A stretch of 64,000 bases of DNA from NCBI GenBank assembly GCA_902791035.1, contig CADAUA010000001.1:1-64000 (forward strand). Direction: 5' to 3'. The position numbers and the translations under genes were made by a program. Under the pieces are notes generated by a model. That model saw nothing but the letters and a program-made list of their open reading frames with translations, searched no databases and was not told the origin of the DNA. This DNA comes from an uncultured Coriobacteriaceae bacterium. Its GTDB lineage: Bacteria; Actinomycetota; Coriobacteriia; Coriobacteriales; Atopobiaceae. Shown here piece by piece: positions 63,097 to 64,000 of the stretch (position 1 is the first letter of the stretch; every line of letters begins with the position of its first letter).

Positions 63097-64000
<904 letters not shown>

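Overview
The window is 64 kb of GC-rich, densely packed bacterial chromosome. Three things point to a high-GC Gram-positive, most likely Actinomycetota, class Coriobacteriia (Atopobiaceae/Olsenella-like): the rapZ-whiA-gap-pgk-tpiA-secG neighbourhood, several lipoproteins that carry both a twin-arginine motif and a lipobox, and the general gene repertoire. The taxonomic call is inference. No tRNA, rRNA, CRISPR array, prophage or intact insertion sequence was seen.

Layout. 0.5-4.6 kb: an oligopeptide ABC transporter (fused OppD-OppF ATPase, OppC, OppB), all minus strand. 4.7-10.4 kb: secG, tpiA, pgk, gap (with an apparent single-base frameshift), whiA, rapZ. 10.6-15.9 kb: two tandem, closely related exported GH3 glycosidase lipoproteins, the second broken by a deletion. 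16.3-28.5 kb: a small membrane protein, uvrC, an ATP-grasp ligase and a complete histidine pathway run (hisE, hisI, hisF, hisA, hisH, hisB, hisC, hisD and a fused hisZ-hisG) preceded by two operator-like palindromes. 28.6-34.7 kb: MurJ-type flippase, Cys-tRNA(Pro) deacylase, a cation:dicarboxylate/cystine-type symporter, a Deinococcus-type RNA ligase, and a small gene next to a nonsense-mutated DUF4160 gene. 35-40.4 kb: a membrane-anchored GH3 enzyme with permuted domains, divergent from a LytTR response regulator and an AgrC-like kinase. 40.4-50.2 kb: uvrA, a DUF4173/XRE/DUF2975 membrane-regulator cluster, an Mrp-type Fe-S carrier ATPase and two FAD-dependent oxidoreductases. 50.7-58.4 kb: a degraded oxidoreductase, GtrA, an orphan PTS IIB, uvrB with a LexA-box-like site, an 802-residue TPR protein, a lytic transglycosylase, coaE and a zinc-ribbon membrane protein. 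58.7-64 kb: an M42 aminopeptidase, peptidase T, a divergent oligopeptide-binding lipoprotein and the partial gene of a second Opp ATPase. Peptide uptake, intracellular peptide hydrolysis and beta-glycoside cleavage are the clear nutritional themes.

The most unusual signal is between the genes. Nearly every larger intergenic gap carries palindromic DNA, and it falls into recognisable families. (1) Tandem hairpin arrays keep an exact period: 96 bp x3 at 164, 84 bp x2 at both 16131 and 50407, 64 bp x3 at 20355, 52 bp x3 at 58535. (2) A 27-bp repeat with arms GTGCCA/TGTCAC directly follows three different transcription terminators. (3) A palindrome family has a GGGG-GTAC-CCCC core, including a perfect 62-bp palindrome between tpiA and secG. 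(4) Longer MITE-like inverted repeats of 75-187 bp occur. This looks like a dense REP/BIME-like repeat ecology whose mobilising enzyme is not in the window. Four reading frames are visibly damaged: gap, the second GH3 gene, the DUF4160 gene and the NAD(P)H oxidoreductase.
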